From: Acanthosepion pharaonis
Lineage: Eukaryota > Mollusca > Cephalopoda > Sepiida > Sepiidae
Assembly: GCA_903632075.3 (NCBI GenBank)
Contig: CAHIKZ030005202.1
Span: 1,159,501-1,223,500, forward strand
Direction of reading: 5' to 3'
Length of the DNA stretch: 64,000 nt
The notes beneath the pieces were generated by a model, which was not told the origin of the DNA, did not search any database, and was given only the letters and a program-made list of their open reading frames with translations. Every line of letters starts with the position of its first letter. Position 1 is the first letter of the stretch. A program made the position numbers and the translations under genes. This document shows positions 20,041 through 30,342 of this stretch, one piece after another.

Positions 20041-20790
20041 TAAGTCTGCCATTCATCGAATAATGCTGCCACATCTGGTCTGGTGCCCTCGCTTCATATT
20101 TAGGGATTCTTGATAAAATCCAAAAAAGAATCAGCAATTTTACTGGCCCTGACCTGGCAGCTCGGAATTAATCACTTTCACACCGTCATAATGTAGCTAC
20201 CATATGCCATTTCATGGTGATTGTTCTTTCTTCTACGATTCCTAGACTTTATGGATTTAAGCGGAGTGGCGGCTAGGTCTCATTAATTTACAACTGAATT
20301 GGCTAGATGTAATCGTAAGTTCTTTATGTTTATATAGATTCCATAATATAGATGTTACTTAATTAGCTATTATGTTCCTCTAACTCTTCAAATGTTGAAT
20401 GTGTAACTAATTCTAATTTCTGTTTTTCCATTTTTGCACAATATTAAGTTTATCTTACTGTCAGCTATGAAATGAAAATAACTGTAAGAAAAACAAGGAT
20501 CTACATAGATCAAATCGTCTTTAAATTAAGTGAAAGCAGAAGGATTATCGTTGAACTTTTAAAAAGTATCTTTTCTTGCACTTCTTGTGGAACTCTCCTC
20601 CGGCTTTTTAACTTCCGTCCGACTTTTATCTTTAAAAAATAAATGCAATGTCAATCGTCATCTACTGACTTCATTCAGCTTTTTTTTATTGTTCTAACTC
20701 ATTAATAATGTTTTTTTTTTCTTATTCTTTCATACTCAGTAACCTTTTGTATCTTATTGGCTTTATTGCCTTGCTTGGGGTGAAATGATT
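20041..20790 (+). pseudogene. Degraded CR1 tail, split by a 244-bp insertion
   Basis: 20060-20150 reads CCHIWSGALASYLGILDKIQ with KRISNFTGPDLAARN after it, the CR1 C-terminal tail. 20285-20324 continues (QFTTELARCNRKFFM-like). The frame then breaks at 20325-20568 and resumes at 20569-20690 (cysteine-poor, WNSP.A.-like, then CNVNRHLL-like). The 3' UTR 'ttattgccttgcttggggtg' ends at 20790. The inserted 244 bp reappear inverted at 22095-22335. Confidence 0.65.
20325..20568. mobile_element. Insertion in CR1, inverted copy at 22095-22335
   Basis: 'ttacttaattagctattatg', 'tcttcaaatgttgaatgtgt' and 'cagaaggattatcgttgaac' all occur in reverse complement at 22095-22320. Removing it rejoins the CR1 reading. 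It may be part of the Helitron-like element at 21937-22777. Confidence 0.65.
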
Positions 20791-21355
20791 AAAAAGAATA
20801 GAAAAAGAAAAAACCAAGTGAAACAAAATGGCGCATATGCGGATGAAAAACAAATGTAGAAATATTTATATATCATCTTTGAAATCCACTTAAAATCGCA
20901 GCGGACATTTGTTCTTAACCAATATTTACAACGTCAGTTCAGAGCCATTTTTGTTGCAAGCAGATATTCCTCTTTCATGTTTTTAAAGATGGCGTTTTCT
21001 TTATCTATGTTTACAATGAATGCAAGACGAGATCTCCCCTTCAACAACGGCATTAAGAGAAGAAAAGAAAATGGTTCCTATGTTGTTTTTTTTTTAACTC
21101 ATGTTCTTGTAGCTAAAAAAAATGTTAAAATGGCACGCGTAGTTTTTGTATTATAAAACTGATTATCTTGGCGCCGGACAATCCTAACAATGAGTGTAAT
21201 TTTATTTTTCAAACTGAGCGTGAAAGAATATGAGAAAAATTAAGTAGCAATAACAAGAAAAGAACATTAAGATTAAGAACAATAAAAGAACGGCAATCAA
21301 AAGGACTGACTTGAAAGCAATAAGCATATTTGCACATCTGCCGACGGACATATTT
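20791..21355. other. Intergenic, no gene seen
   Basis: AT-rich with no ORF of note. 'gcaatcaaaaggactgactt' near 21293 resembles CR1 body sequence on the minus strand, too weak to call. Confidence 0.35.
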
Positions 21356-21655
21356 CTTAATCATTTCGCTTCAAGCAAGGCAATAAAGCCTCTAAGACGC
21401 AAAGGATCACTGCGTATGATAGAATATGAGATAAAGAAAATATTATTAATGTGACAGAAACATAAAAGAACAGGAATTTAATTTAATTTTTTGAAGACCA
21501 AGGTTGACTGGAAAGCAATGTCCCATAAGCGAAAAGTGCGAGAGAAACTGAGCTTAAAACAAGAAGCCGGAAGAGAGTTCCACAAGCGAGAAGTGCGAGA
21601 GAAAAAAGTTAACATAGAACTTACTGCTGCATCTAGCCATATCTTATATATAAAG
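21356..21655 (-). pseudogene. CR1 C-terminal tail with an internal duplication
   Basis: The reverse strand reads LDAAVSSMLTFFSRTSRLWN, SLPASCFKLSFSRTFRLWDI, AFQSTLVFKKLN. The 'FSRT.RLW' block that occurs once in the other CR1 tails is present twice here, about 60 bp apart. The 3' UTR signature follows at 21370-21410 ('gcaaggcaataaagcctcta', reverse orientation). Confidence 0.75.
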
Positions 21656-21936
21656 TACAGTGTATGTGTGTTTTTGTGCGTGTGTGTGTCCAAGCAACTC
21701 CTCCACTCACACTCGTCCGAATTCAATGCTTCATAACTCAATCAAAATCCCTAGAAAAGTTAGGTGTAGGGAACGATTTTCGTTGAGCTCAGATTGATGG
21801 ATACCAGATTATGCGAAGTTAAAAATATATATTAATATATTATATTAGTCATTATCATTGCTTTCATGGTTCAAGTGGAGTAACTCTTATTTTCCTTTTG
21901 TATCTAAAATTGCAGTGAACGTTTTATTATAAACTA

Positions 21937-22777
21937 GCTTAAAAGCCGCCTTATTGGGCAGCATTTAAGCTAGCTCGTGTGGAGGACTCTTGGTTTGGTC
22001 ATTATCACAATAGCTAAGGAGAAGGCGATGTAACAGGCATCAATAAACTACAGAACTCAAAATTGATCTCTGTACTGAATTAATGTTTAAGTTTACCTTT
22101 TTAAAAAGTTCAACGATAATCCTTCTGCTGTCACTTAATTTAAAGACGATTTGATCTCTGTAGATCCTTATTTTCCTTAGAATTATTTTCATTTTATGGG
22201 TGACAGAAAGATAGAATTAATATAGTGCAAAGATGGAAAAACAGAAATTAGAATTAGTTATACATTCAACATTTGAAGAGTTCGAGAAACATAAATAGCT
22301 AATTAAGTAACAATTATATCATGAAATCAATATAAATATAAATTTGAAATTGGAGCACAAATGCCTAACGAATTCTGGGGTTAAATAGCCCCAAGCGCTA
22401 AATTTCTGTCTTATATATTATCAATTTTTAAGTTATATCACCCTTCGGTTTTAACTAATTTGCATACTGATTTAAAAAAAAAAAGTTTATTTTATTAATT
22501 AACTGTCCTTCATTACTGTTCTTTTATTGAAGGATTGTTTTGATTTTCATACCAAAAATAGTTCTGTTTAGGAGTATCGTCTTATATAGTACAGAAAAGT
22601 TTTTGAAATTTGCATTTTACTTGGCCTTCAACAAGTTGGCATCTATTTGTAAAACTTTCCTTAACTATAACAAGCCAATTTATGAATGAAATGTTCATTT
22701 AAAACTTTCGATTCAAACATTCCAAGTAGTTAATATCTTACTTTGCGAAGCGATAGCGAGCTAGGGAAGTCTGCTAG
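21937..22777 (+). mobile_element. Possible Helitron-like non-autonomous element
   Basis: It starts with 'ctagcttaaaagccgcctta' and ends with 'gcgaagcgatagcgagctag', 'ggaagtctgctag', followed by T. A small hairpin-forming, GC-richer block ~10-15 nt before a terminal CTAG is the kind of 3' end Helitrons have. No Rep/helicase coding. The 5' end is a guess. Confidence 0.35.
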
Positions 22778-22814
22778 TATATATATAAAATGAGGAAATC
22801 TAATTTAAAAAAAA

Positions 22815-23135
22815 ATATTTTTAAATCATTTCACCCAAGCAAGGCGATAAGGCCACTAAGATGCAAGGGGTTACATGGAGTGAAAGAGAATGAGAAGACA
22901 TTATTGAGATGTGAAGAAAGGACATTGAAAGAATAGGGTCCACGAATACAGAAGATTGACGTTGAATTTAAATTTTTGAAGCTTGAAGCAAAAAACCAGA
23001 ATCAAGTTCCACAGGCGAGAGTTGCGAGAAATGAAACTTACAATAGAAATGACTAGTTTAACAGTAAAACGGTGAGACCTAATTGCCAGTCTAGTAGCAC
23101 GTTTAAATTCATGTAGTCAAGGCACTAGGAAAAAG
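22815..23135 (-). pseudogene. CR1 3' end and decayed C-terminal tail
   Basis: The 3' UTR signature is at 22833-22880 ('atttcacccaagcaaggcga', 'gccactaagatgcaaggggt', reverse orientation). Upstream in the element (to 23135) reverse-strand words such as 'gttccacaggcgagagttgc' and 'ctagtagcacgtttaaattc' match other CR1 copies, but the frame is broken repeatedly. Confidence 0.65.
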
Positions 23136-23234
23136 AAAAGATATTGCTGCCTTACTGCTAGTTGTGGGAGAATAATTTGTCCCTATACATTCACTATCAT
23201 TATGGCCGTCTTAAGCCTCTTGCAATATTAAAAA

Positions 23235-23725
23235 AACAATAATTTCTTGTTAGTATACTTGGCCGACCATGTCCCTTTCGATTCCTGAGGAGAGAGAAGA
23301 TTTTCCCAAAATAAGTTTCCGTTTCTTTTCGTGGTAGAAGGCTTGCCAACACAGGCTATAGCACCCAGTCTGTCCTGCTATTCAACCATGATAACAACAG
23401 TCAGTCAGTTAAGTGGCACGCGTGATACTCGATTGGCCGACCATGTCTCTTTCGATTCCTGACTAGACAGAAGATTTCCCCACAGTAATTTGCCGTTTCT
23501 TTCTGTGGTAGATTGGTTGTCAACCAAGGCTATAGGACCTATGGATCAGTCATACGTGATACACGCTCTGGCGATCATGTCTCTTTCGATCTATGATGGA
23601 CAAGGCAGAAGATTTTCCCGCAGTAGGTGGCCATTTCTTTCTGCGGTAGACTGGTTGCCAACCAAGCCTATAGAACGCTGTCTCTTCTGCTATTCAACCT
23701 ATAGCTGGAGAGAGAAGATATGGCT
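23235..23725 (+). repeat. Three related ~130-190-bp repeats
   Basis: Units near 23260, 23435 and 23570 share 'gaccatgtctctttcgattc', 'cagaagattttcccgcagta', 'ccgtttctttctgtggtaga', 'tggttgccaaccaaggctat'. A fourth copy is at 51265-51385 and a scrap at 25675-25735. The ORF 23490-24101 crosses this repeat and the LINE-B relic and is not a gene. Class unknown; possibly a SINE body. Confidence 0.6.
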
Positions 23726-24075
23726 TCATCATCATCATCATCATAATCATCATCAACACATTGACTTTTGTAATCGTAGTGGGGACCCGAATGCAGAAGC
23801 CATATTGAATCTCCTCCATAACGGTCTATCAACAATAGCCAACAGCAATTCTGGTACAGTCATAGCTGTCAATTGTTTGACATTGTTCAACCAGTTTTTG
23901 CGTTGGCGTCCTCTCCTACGTCCACCTTCAACGGTGACTTGCATGATTGTCTTGCACAAGCTGTCGTGCCTTGTAACGTGTCCAAACCACGCCATTTTTC
24001 TTCGTTTGACAGTGGCGAGAAGAGGTTCCTGGTGGCCCACAAAACTTTCAACCATTTTTCGCACAAATATCTTTG
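23726..24075 (-). pseudogene. LINE-B RT C-terminus with (ATG)n-type tail
   Basis: The reverse strand is open for 103 codons: KRRKMAWFGHVTRHDSLCKT, IMQVTVEGGRRRGRQRKNWL, then QLTAMTVPELLLAIVDRP and LWRRFNMAS. This is the standard C-terminal region of animal endonuclease-reverse transcriptases with the 'WFGHVTRHDSL.KT' and 'GGRRRGRQRK.W..N' blocks. On the plus strand a (TCA)n run (23726-23757) marks the simple-repeat 3' tail. It is truncated 5'. No catalytic RT region is present. Confidence 0.85.
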
Positions 24076-24274
24076 GTTTTTTGTTCGCAATAGAAAGTTA
24101 AAACTTAATAAAATATGTCGTCATTTATTTACTGCATAGCAAAACTAGTATTAGAAAATTCTACTTGGTAATTTCTAGTCAATTATTATTATTACTATTA
24201 TTCTCTTTGCGTAGGTGTTAATAATTATTGATTCTATGTATAATGCTAATGATTTTTTTTTCTAAGTCAGTGTC

Positions 24275-24500
24275 TTATTATCATCATCATCATCACCTCC
24301 TTGACTTTTATAATCATAGTGGGAAGATCTGAATGCAGAAGCCGCATTGAATCTTTTCCCCAACGGTCAATCAACGGCAGCCATCAGCAATTCTGGTATA
24401 GACATACTTGTCCATTGTCTGGCATTATCCAATCAGATTTTTGTGTTGGCGCTCTCTCCTACTCTGAGATCATTGGTTGGTATCAATATGCAACATTCCT
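24275..24500 (-). pseudogene. Second, decayed LINE-B C-terminus
   Basis: Starts with another (ATC)n tail (24281-24296), then 'ttgacttttataatcatagt', 'gaatgcagaagc.gcattga', 'caatcaacggcagccatcag', 'cattgtctggcattatccaa'. These align with 23760-23900. Several frameshifts. Shorter than the first copy. Confidence 0.7.
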
Positions 24501-24544
24501 TCTTCTTGGTACAGGTACGATCAATGATCTACATATAACATCAA

Positions 24545-24928
24545 GCTATAAGCATCGGTTCTCGTACGATCACTTGAGTTAGGCAACGTCGAGCCTGGTC
24601 AGTACCTAGGTGGGTGACCGCTTGGGGATACCAGGTACTATAAACTTGGATATGTGGTGTAACTGATAACGGCTCGGAATTGGAAATCGGTAGACGGAGC
24701 TCTAATTCCAGTCGGGTTCGTTATATTCACTTACCCGCAAATACCTCTGTGAATTTTACAACTCCACCTTCTTTCCTCATACCCCAGCTATGGGTTAAAT
24801 ACTTAGATTTGTATTAGTAAATCATTAATATCTACTAAAAAATTTTAAAACTAAAAATTTTTTCTGGCGTTAAATAACCTGTAAAACTGCAAAAGGTTGA
24901 TAATCCATAAAAAACAAATGGATTAAAC
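24545..24928 (+). mobile_element. Bipartite 5S-rRNA/tRNA-like SINE
   Basis: The best-preserved copy. The 5S part (24555-24655) keeps 'ggttctcgtacgatcacttg', 'ggtcagtacctaggtgggtg' and 'accgcttggggataccaggt'. The tRNA-like part (24655-24725) has 'tgtggtgtaactgataacgg' and 'gtcgggttcg'. The tail is 'tctggcgttaaataacctgt', 'aaaaggttgataatccataa'. Flanking words ('cttcttggtacaggta', 'catcaagctataa') occur on both sides (24500-24545 and 24932-24998), so the SINE sits beside duplicated CR1 sequence. Confidence 0.88.
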
Positions 24929-24929
24929 A

Positions 24930-25625
24930 AGCCTTCTTGGTACAGGTACTAACCTTTACCAAAAGCTATCACGGATCCTCATATAATATCAAGCTATAAC
25001 CAATACATTGAGTCAATTGCTTCGTCCACCGCAAGGAAATTTGGCTCCCTGTGCCGCGCCAGGAAATTTGCATGGAGTATTGCTGCCATATATGGTCTGG
25101 AGCCCCTTCTGTTTGCCTCGGGATTCTTGATAGGTTCCAGAGGCGGATATGCAATATAATTGGCCCTGTTCTGGCATCTCGTCCACAGTCACTTTCTCAC
25201 AGACGCACCGTCGCCTCTCTCTGTCTGTTTTACAAATACTTTCATGGTAATTGCTCCGAAGAGCTGTATTCGCTGGTTCCCAGACGTCATGAGTTCAAGC
25301 GCCCTACGAGGCTGGCATCCCGCTCTCACCCCTTCACTGTCGAAACTCCTAAATGTAGCCGTCTCTTCTACTCCAATAGCTTCATGTCTCGCACCACTCG
25401 CCTGTGGAACTCCCTTCCCTATTTCAGTTTCCCTAAGAGCTATAACCTTTAACTATTCAAATGTAATGTCAATCGATATCTCCAGTTGTCTTAATCTATC
25501 CACTATCCTTCTCCTCATCCTTTCCTCTATCACTCCTATCTGATCTTGCTCTAAATCTTCTGTAACCCCTTGCGTCGTAGTGGCTCCTCGCCTTGTTTGG
25601 GGTGAAACGCTTAAAAAAAATACAA
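24930..25625 (+). pseudogene. CR1-like LINE, RT C-terminal third and 3' end
   Basis: In frame: YIESIASSTARKFGSLCRAR, KF, then (other frame) ICMEYCCHIWSGAPSVCLGI, LDRFQRRICNIIGPVLASRP, QSLSHRRTVASLCLFYKYFH, GNCSEELYSLVPRRHEFKRP, to SRTTRLWNSLPYFSFPKSYN, then a stop. The 3' UTR has 'ctgtaaccccttgcgtcgta' and 'cgccttgtttggggtgaaac' with an A-rich end. One frameshift separates the two parts near 25050. A good reference for the shorter CR1 tails in this window. Confidence 0.88.
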
Positions 25626-26124
25626 TCATGATTCAAAATTTTTATCAGGCCTTAAAATGTCTCTAGTGGTTGAAAGGCTGTCAAGCAGAAACCAACCTTG
25701 ACTGGTCACCAATCAAGGCTATAGAACCCGTTTGCCCTACTATTTTTATCGGATGTAAGATGAAATGAGAAGGGATTGATTTATGCATTTCCCAAGGGCA
25801 TTCGAATGAAAATGAACACAACAGCTTCGACTGTATTTTAGATTCAACTCCCCGGTTCTACATTCTTGTGCAGATTAATTGAAACAACAGCTTTAGCTTC
25901 CAAGCGAAAATTCTACCCGCCTTGCCCTGTTTCCTACTCGCCTAAATACGATATTATTTTCATCCTTTACTCTTTCATAACGCTGGAATATAAGATGAGT
26001 CATGTGAATCGAAAACTTGGTCACAGCCTCGATTTTTGATATTTTTGCATCGGGTGCAAACAGTTACTGCAGAAGCTGATTGGCAGTTTGAAAAGAGGCG
26101 TTGAATAAATTCAATAGGCATAGA
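25626..26124. other. Intergenic with a repeat scrap
   Basis: 25675-25735 ('ctggtcaccaatcaaggcta', 'tagaacccgtttgccctact') resembles the 23235-type repeat. The rest has no ORF of note and no family match. Confidence 0.4.
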
Positions 26125-27725
26125 ATAAGACACTATTTACATTATTCGGACTATTGTCCGCATCTTTATCGCCATGTTTATCACAACGTTTCGGGCGTTG
26201 TACGCTCCGGCCTTCTTCGGGTGGTTGGAATGTCGAACTAAACCCTTTATTTCACTACTTTATTTCGACAGATGAGCGACAAAGGTGAGGGCAATAGTCG
26301 GAATAATTTAAATAGTGTACATAATACATCATCACAGAAATATAGACAGATACTGAAAGGACAGAACGTTGTAATAAATATGGCAACAAAGATGAGGCCA
26401 ATAGTTCGAATAATGTAAATAGTGTACATATCTCAAAAATATAGACAGATACTGAAAGGCCGAAATGTTGTAATAAATATGGCGACAAAGATGAGGACAA
26501 TAGTCCAAATAATGTAAATAGTGTACATAATACTTCATCTCAGTAATATAGATAGATACTGAAAGGCCGAAACGTTGTAATAAATATGGCGACAAAGATG
26601 AGGCCAATAGTTCGAATAATGTAAATAGTGTATATAATACCTCATATCAGAAATATAGACAGATACTGAAAGGCCGAAACGTTGTAATAAATATGGCGAC
26701 AAAGATGAGGACAATAGTCAGATTAATGTAAATAGTGTACATAATACCTCATCTCAGAAATATAGACAGATACTGAAAGGCCGAAACATTGTGATAAATA
26801 TAGCGACAAAGATGAGGACAATAGTCAGAATAATGTAAATAGTTTACATAATACCTCATCTCAGTAATATAGACAGATACTGAAAGACCGAAACGTTGTA
26901 ATAAATATGGCGACAATGATGAGGATAATAGTCCGAATAATGTAAATAGTGTACATAATACCTCATCTCAGTAATATAGACAGATACTGAAAGGCCGAAA
27001 CGTTGTAATAAATATGGCAACAAAGATGAGGACAATAGTCCGAATAATGTAAATAGTTTACATAATACCTCATCTCAGTAATATAGACAGATACTGAAAG
27101 ACCGAAACGTTGTAATAAATATGGCGACAATGATGAGGATAATAGTCCGAATAATGTAAATAGTGTACATAATGTCTCATCTCAGTAATATAGACAGATA
27201 CTGAAAGACCGAAACGTTGTAATAAATATGGCGACAATGATGAGGATAATAGTCCGAATAATGTAAATAGTTTACATAATACCTCATCTCAGTAATATAG
27301 ACAGATACTGAAAGACCGAAACGTTGTAATAAATATGGCAACAAAGATGAGGACAATAGTCCGAATAATGTAAATAGTTTACATAATACCTCATCTCAGT
27401 AATATAGACAGATACTGAAAGACCGAAACGTTGTAATAAATATGGCGACAATGATGAGGATAATAGTCCGAATAATGTAAATAGTGTACATAATACCTCA
27501 TCTCAGTAATATAGACAGATACTGAAAGGCCGAAACGTTGTAATAAATATGGCAACAAAGATGAGGACAATAGTTTGAATAATGTAAATAGTTTACATAA
27601 TACCTCATCTCAGTAATATAGACAGATACTGAAAGACCGAAACATTGTAATAAATATGGCGACAAAGATGAGGACAATAGTCCGAATAATGTAAATAGTG
27701 TACATAATACCTCATCTCAGAAATA
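26125..27725 (+). repeat. satE locus: inverted hairpin/monomer, ~13-14 monomers of 107 bp
   Basis: 26125-26265 is a minus-strand monomer end and hairpin ('acaacgtttcgggcgttgta', 'cgctccggccttcttcgggt'). Here the first GGCC is GGGC, a change in the stem. From 26270 to 27725 plus-strand monomers run at 107 bp. Subtypes alternate ('gcgacaatgatgaggataat' and 'gcaacaaagatgaggacaat'; 'agaccgaaacg' and 'aggccgaaacg'; 'cagtaatatag' instead of 'cagaaatatag'). The tRNA-like head is missing. Confidence 0.9.
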
Positions 27726-27794
27726 GAATGTTTGTCCTTTTTAGTAAAACTTATTATAAGAAGAATAATTGATGTCTAATTATACTATATACAC

Positions 27795-28220
27795 AGATTA
27801 TGTACAAAACACACACAGATACACACAGAGACACACACACACCTATATATATATTTAACAAATTTGCTAATTTCAAAATATGGTTGCATCGCTACACAGG
27901 AATTACCATGATTCAAAAACAAAAACTAAAAACTTCGAATTTAATTATAGAATTAAATTCAAATCCCTCGGTTGAACGTGAAACAGTTCTAGGTATTTTA
28001 ATTTAATTTTATAATTAAAACAGTTCTAGGTATTTTAATTTAATTTTATAATTAAATTTGAAGTTTTTAGTTTCTGTTTTTGAAACATGGTAATTCCTAT
28101 GTAGCGATAGAAACATATTTTTAAACTAGTAAATTTATAACATTTATGCTCTGCAGAATCGCATTTTAAAAATAGAAACAATTAATAAGAACACCGGATT
28201 ATAAATCTTACTGTTCTTTC
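27795..28220. mobile_element. Foldback element between microsatellites
   Basis: After a short (CA)n region (27810-27842), arm 1 (27893-27965: 'acaggaattaccatgattca', 'aaactaaaaacttcgaattt') pairs with arm 2 (28040-28105: 'aaatttgaagtttttagttt', 'ctg', 'aaacatggtaattcctatgt'). Between the arms 'cagttctaggtattttaatt' is directly repeated (27980, 28021). A partial relative is at 4945-5165. Confidence 0.7.

Positions 28221-28225
<5 letters not shown>

Positions 28226-28258
<33 letters not shown>
28226..28258. repeat. (TA)n microsatellite
   Basis: Perfect AT run at the outer edge of the palindrome that follows. Confidence 0.95.
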
Positions 28259-28261
<3 letters not shown>

Positions 28262-28580
28262 TCATGAATCATTAATACAAAAAACAAATATAGAGGTTAA
28301 TGATTTAAATGGCGAGAATACATCTTCGCAAATAATATAAATAAGATACATCAACCCCGAACCTGTATGTGAATGATATGATATATACAATTTCAATTTG
28401 GGTGTAAGCTTGTAAAAATCAAAAGACCTTATGCAACTGGAATTTATGAACAGGAATCATATCATTCACATAAATGTTCGGGGTTGATGTATCTTATTTA
28501 TATTGTTTGCGAAGATGTATTCTCGCCATTTAAATCATTAACCTCTATATTTGTTTTTGTATGAATGATTCATGAATTTA
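28259..28580. mobile_element. Long palindrome (~125-bp arms, ~70-bp loop)
   Basis: The left arm (aattcatgaatcattaatac ... caaccccgaacctgtatgtg) is the near-exact reverse complement of the right arm (cacataaatgttcggggttg ... gattcatgaattt). Arms differ by only a handful of bases over ~125 bp. No coding sequence, no typical Tc1 or hAT end. It is flanked by TA-rich sequence, so a TA target site cannot be told from the background. Confidence 0.85.
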
Positions 28581-28606
28581 TAAATTATAATTTGCACCAT
28601 TAATTG

Positions 28607-28609
<3 letters not shown>

Positions 28610-28683
<74 letters not shown>
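28610..28683. repeat. (TA)n microsatellite
   Basis: Long perfect AT run; the Tc1 relic that follows is inserted at its end. Confidence 0.97.
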
Positions 28684-28688
<5 letters not shown>

Positions 28689-29250
28689 TTGTGCAAATTA
28701 ATTGATACAACCGCTTTAGTTTTCTTTCTTTCAACATACAGTCAGTTTAAAACCCATTAGAGTAACTGGGTGTAATCAGTTTCTATTTTTTCTCGGATTG
28801 GGTCATTTGCAATGGTGTGCAGTAATATGAATCTATTTTCGGCGTGTGTGATGAAAATTGTTTGGCCTTGAAAAATATTGCGCTATCCATGATTGCATCA
28901 GATTTTTCTCACGCCCAGACACTATTGTCTCGACTGTCGATTAGTTGTCCTACGGTCATTGTCGGCGATGGACGTTACTCTAAGGAAACGTGCGAAAATT
29001 GTCATACAGCGCTAACACAATGGCAAGCATTACCAATGAGCATATCAAAGTACTATCGTCTGGCTGGCCCGGAAACTCTGCTGATTTAAATCCAATCGAG
29101 AATCTGTGGTCAATCTGCAAGTAAAGACTTCGTAGAATGGACACAGGAAGTAGTAGCATGTGGAATGGGTAATGTTTCATTGGAAAAATACGAAAATAGT
29201 AAATAATAACGGAATTATTTGTTCTGTTTCAATTAATTTGCATAAGGATG
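28684..29250 (+). pseudogene. Tc1-like relic, internally deleted
   Basis: Ends match as inverted repeats (left atccttgtgcaaattaattg; right caattaatttgcataaggat) with TA on both sides, as for Tc1/mariner. Near the right end, with a stop and frame breaks, the plus strand reads WPGNSADLNPIENLWSICK, the C-terminal block that carries the catalytic Glu of DD34E transposases. Most of the catalytic core is deleted. A sister copy is at 53437-53992. Confidence 0.8.
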
Positions 29251-29842
29251 TATTTTTCTTTTTTATTAGCTCCCAAAAATAAAATGAAAAAAAATTATTT
29301 GAATTCTGGACTGGAGATAAACTGGTGTCAAAATATGATGTTATTTCGCTTAGTTTGGTTCCTAACTGCCGGAAGTGTCCATTTAAATCAACAGTCTGCT
29401 GAATTCATTATCAGATCTTTTTCAGCCGAAGTGATTGCTAAAAGAAACTTTCTTTGAGACGAAACTGGAGCACTTAGTTAAGTGGTCTATCACAAAAAGT
29501 CCAGCGTATGACAGTCAGCAAGCAACCTTTATTCGGAAACTAGAACGGATACTTCAGTAAATGAATAATTATTATCACTATCGTAGTAGAAAAAAAAAAA
29601 GTCTTTCTCATTCATGTTCAAAAGCAACTGCTAAACACGGTTTTGAAAGAAAGCTAACCTTATTCTCGAGATTATAGAGCAACGTTAGGTTTTGGGAAGG
29701 ATGGAAGAGTCCATGAGATAAAACGAAAAAAAAAAAACATTTACCTAAATAGGGGAAATAACGAAATATTTATATGGTTTCATTTAATTCCAGCTGAATT
29801 TATTCAAAAAAATATTTATCGACATGATTATATGAATGAGTA

Positions 29843-29843
<1 letters not shown>
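29251..29843. other. Intergenic, no gene seen
   Basis: A 69-codon plus ORF (29248-29457) without a known domain. The rest is AT-rich. Confidence 0.35.
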
Positions 29844-29929
<86 letters not shown>

Positions 29930-29938
29930 ACTGTGTGT
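29844..29938. repeat. (TA)n(TG)n microsatellite
   Basis: Long AT run ending in 'gtgtgactgtgtgtgtga'. Confidence 0.97.
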
Positions 29939-30044
29939 GTGACTAGCTATATAGCGAGACTCTTCGCAGATGCGAATTGAGTCACTGTCGGTCACTAGGC
30001 GTGTTTGTAAAAAATAAATAAGCTAAAAAATTCACTTCCATCAC

Positions 30045-30175
30045 TACCGTGCGCCGACGGCTTAATGGTTAGAATCTCCGACTGACACCAATTCAGTTCG
30101 GTTTCGATCTTGGCTAGAGGCAACCGGATATCTATCCACACTGATGAGCTGCGAAACAGTCTGTCTGTGGATGAC

Positions 30176-30248
<73 letters not shown>
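30045..30248 (+). mobile_element. tRNA-headed SINE with hammerhead motif and (TA)n tail
   Basis: 30050-30113 is tRNA-like: 'ggcttaatggttagaatc' fits an A box and 'ggtttcgatcttgg' a B box, at normal spacing, so Pol III transcription is plausible. It is followed at 30134-30172 by a hammerhead-like fold (separate entry) and, 5 nt later, by ~35 TA units (30177-30248). No coding. A decayed relative of the 3' half is at 5228-5313. Confidence 0.7.
30134..30172 (+). ncRNA. Type I hammerhead ribozyme-like motif
   Basis: Elements in order: stem I 5' strand ATCCACA (30134-30140); CTGATGA (30141-30147), the exact conserved core; G-CTG-C (30148-30152) as a minimal stem II; GAAA (30153-30156); short stem III (CAG/CTG or fewer pairs); GTC (30163-30165), the preferred cleavage triplet; TGTGGAT (30166-30172), the perfect complement of the first strand. 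All core nucleotides are present and in the right connectivity. Stem II is very short (one pair plus a triloop), so activity in this copy is uncertain. Confidence 0.65.
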
Positions 30249-30254
<6 letters not shown>

Positions 30255-30342
30255 GTTTATGCAAAACTAGGTAATCCGTATGGGTAAACCCAAGGAGGAT
30301 AAAATCCAGAGAGCTCAATGTAAATCCAGAGCAAATAATTTA

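Noticed and set aside
23490..24101. 203-codon plus-strand ORF with a His run
   Set aside because: It runs through a repeat, an (ATC)n tail and the antisense of a clear LINE-B RT C-terminus.
24555..24655. Functional 5S rRNA gene
   Set aside because: All 5S-like stretches are fused to SINE bodies, carry substitutions and deletions, and lack a T-run terminator after position ~120.
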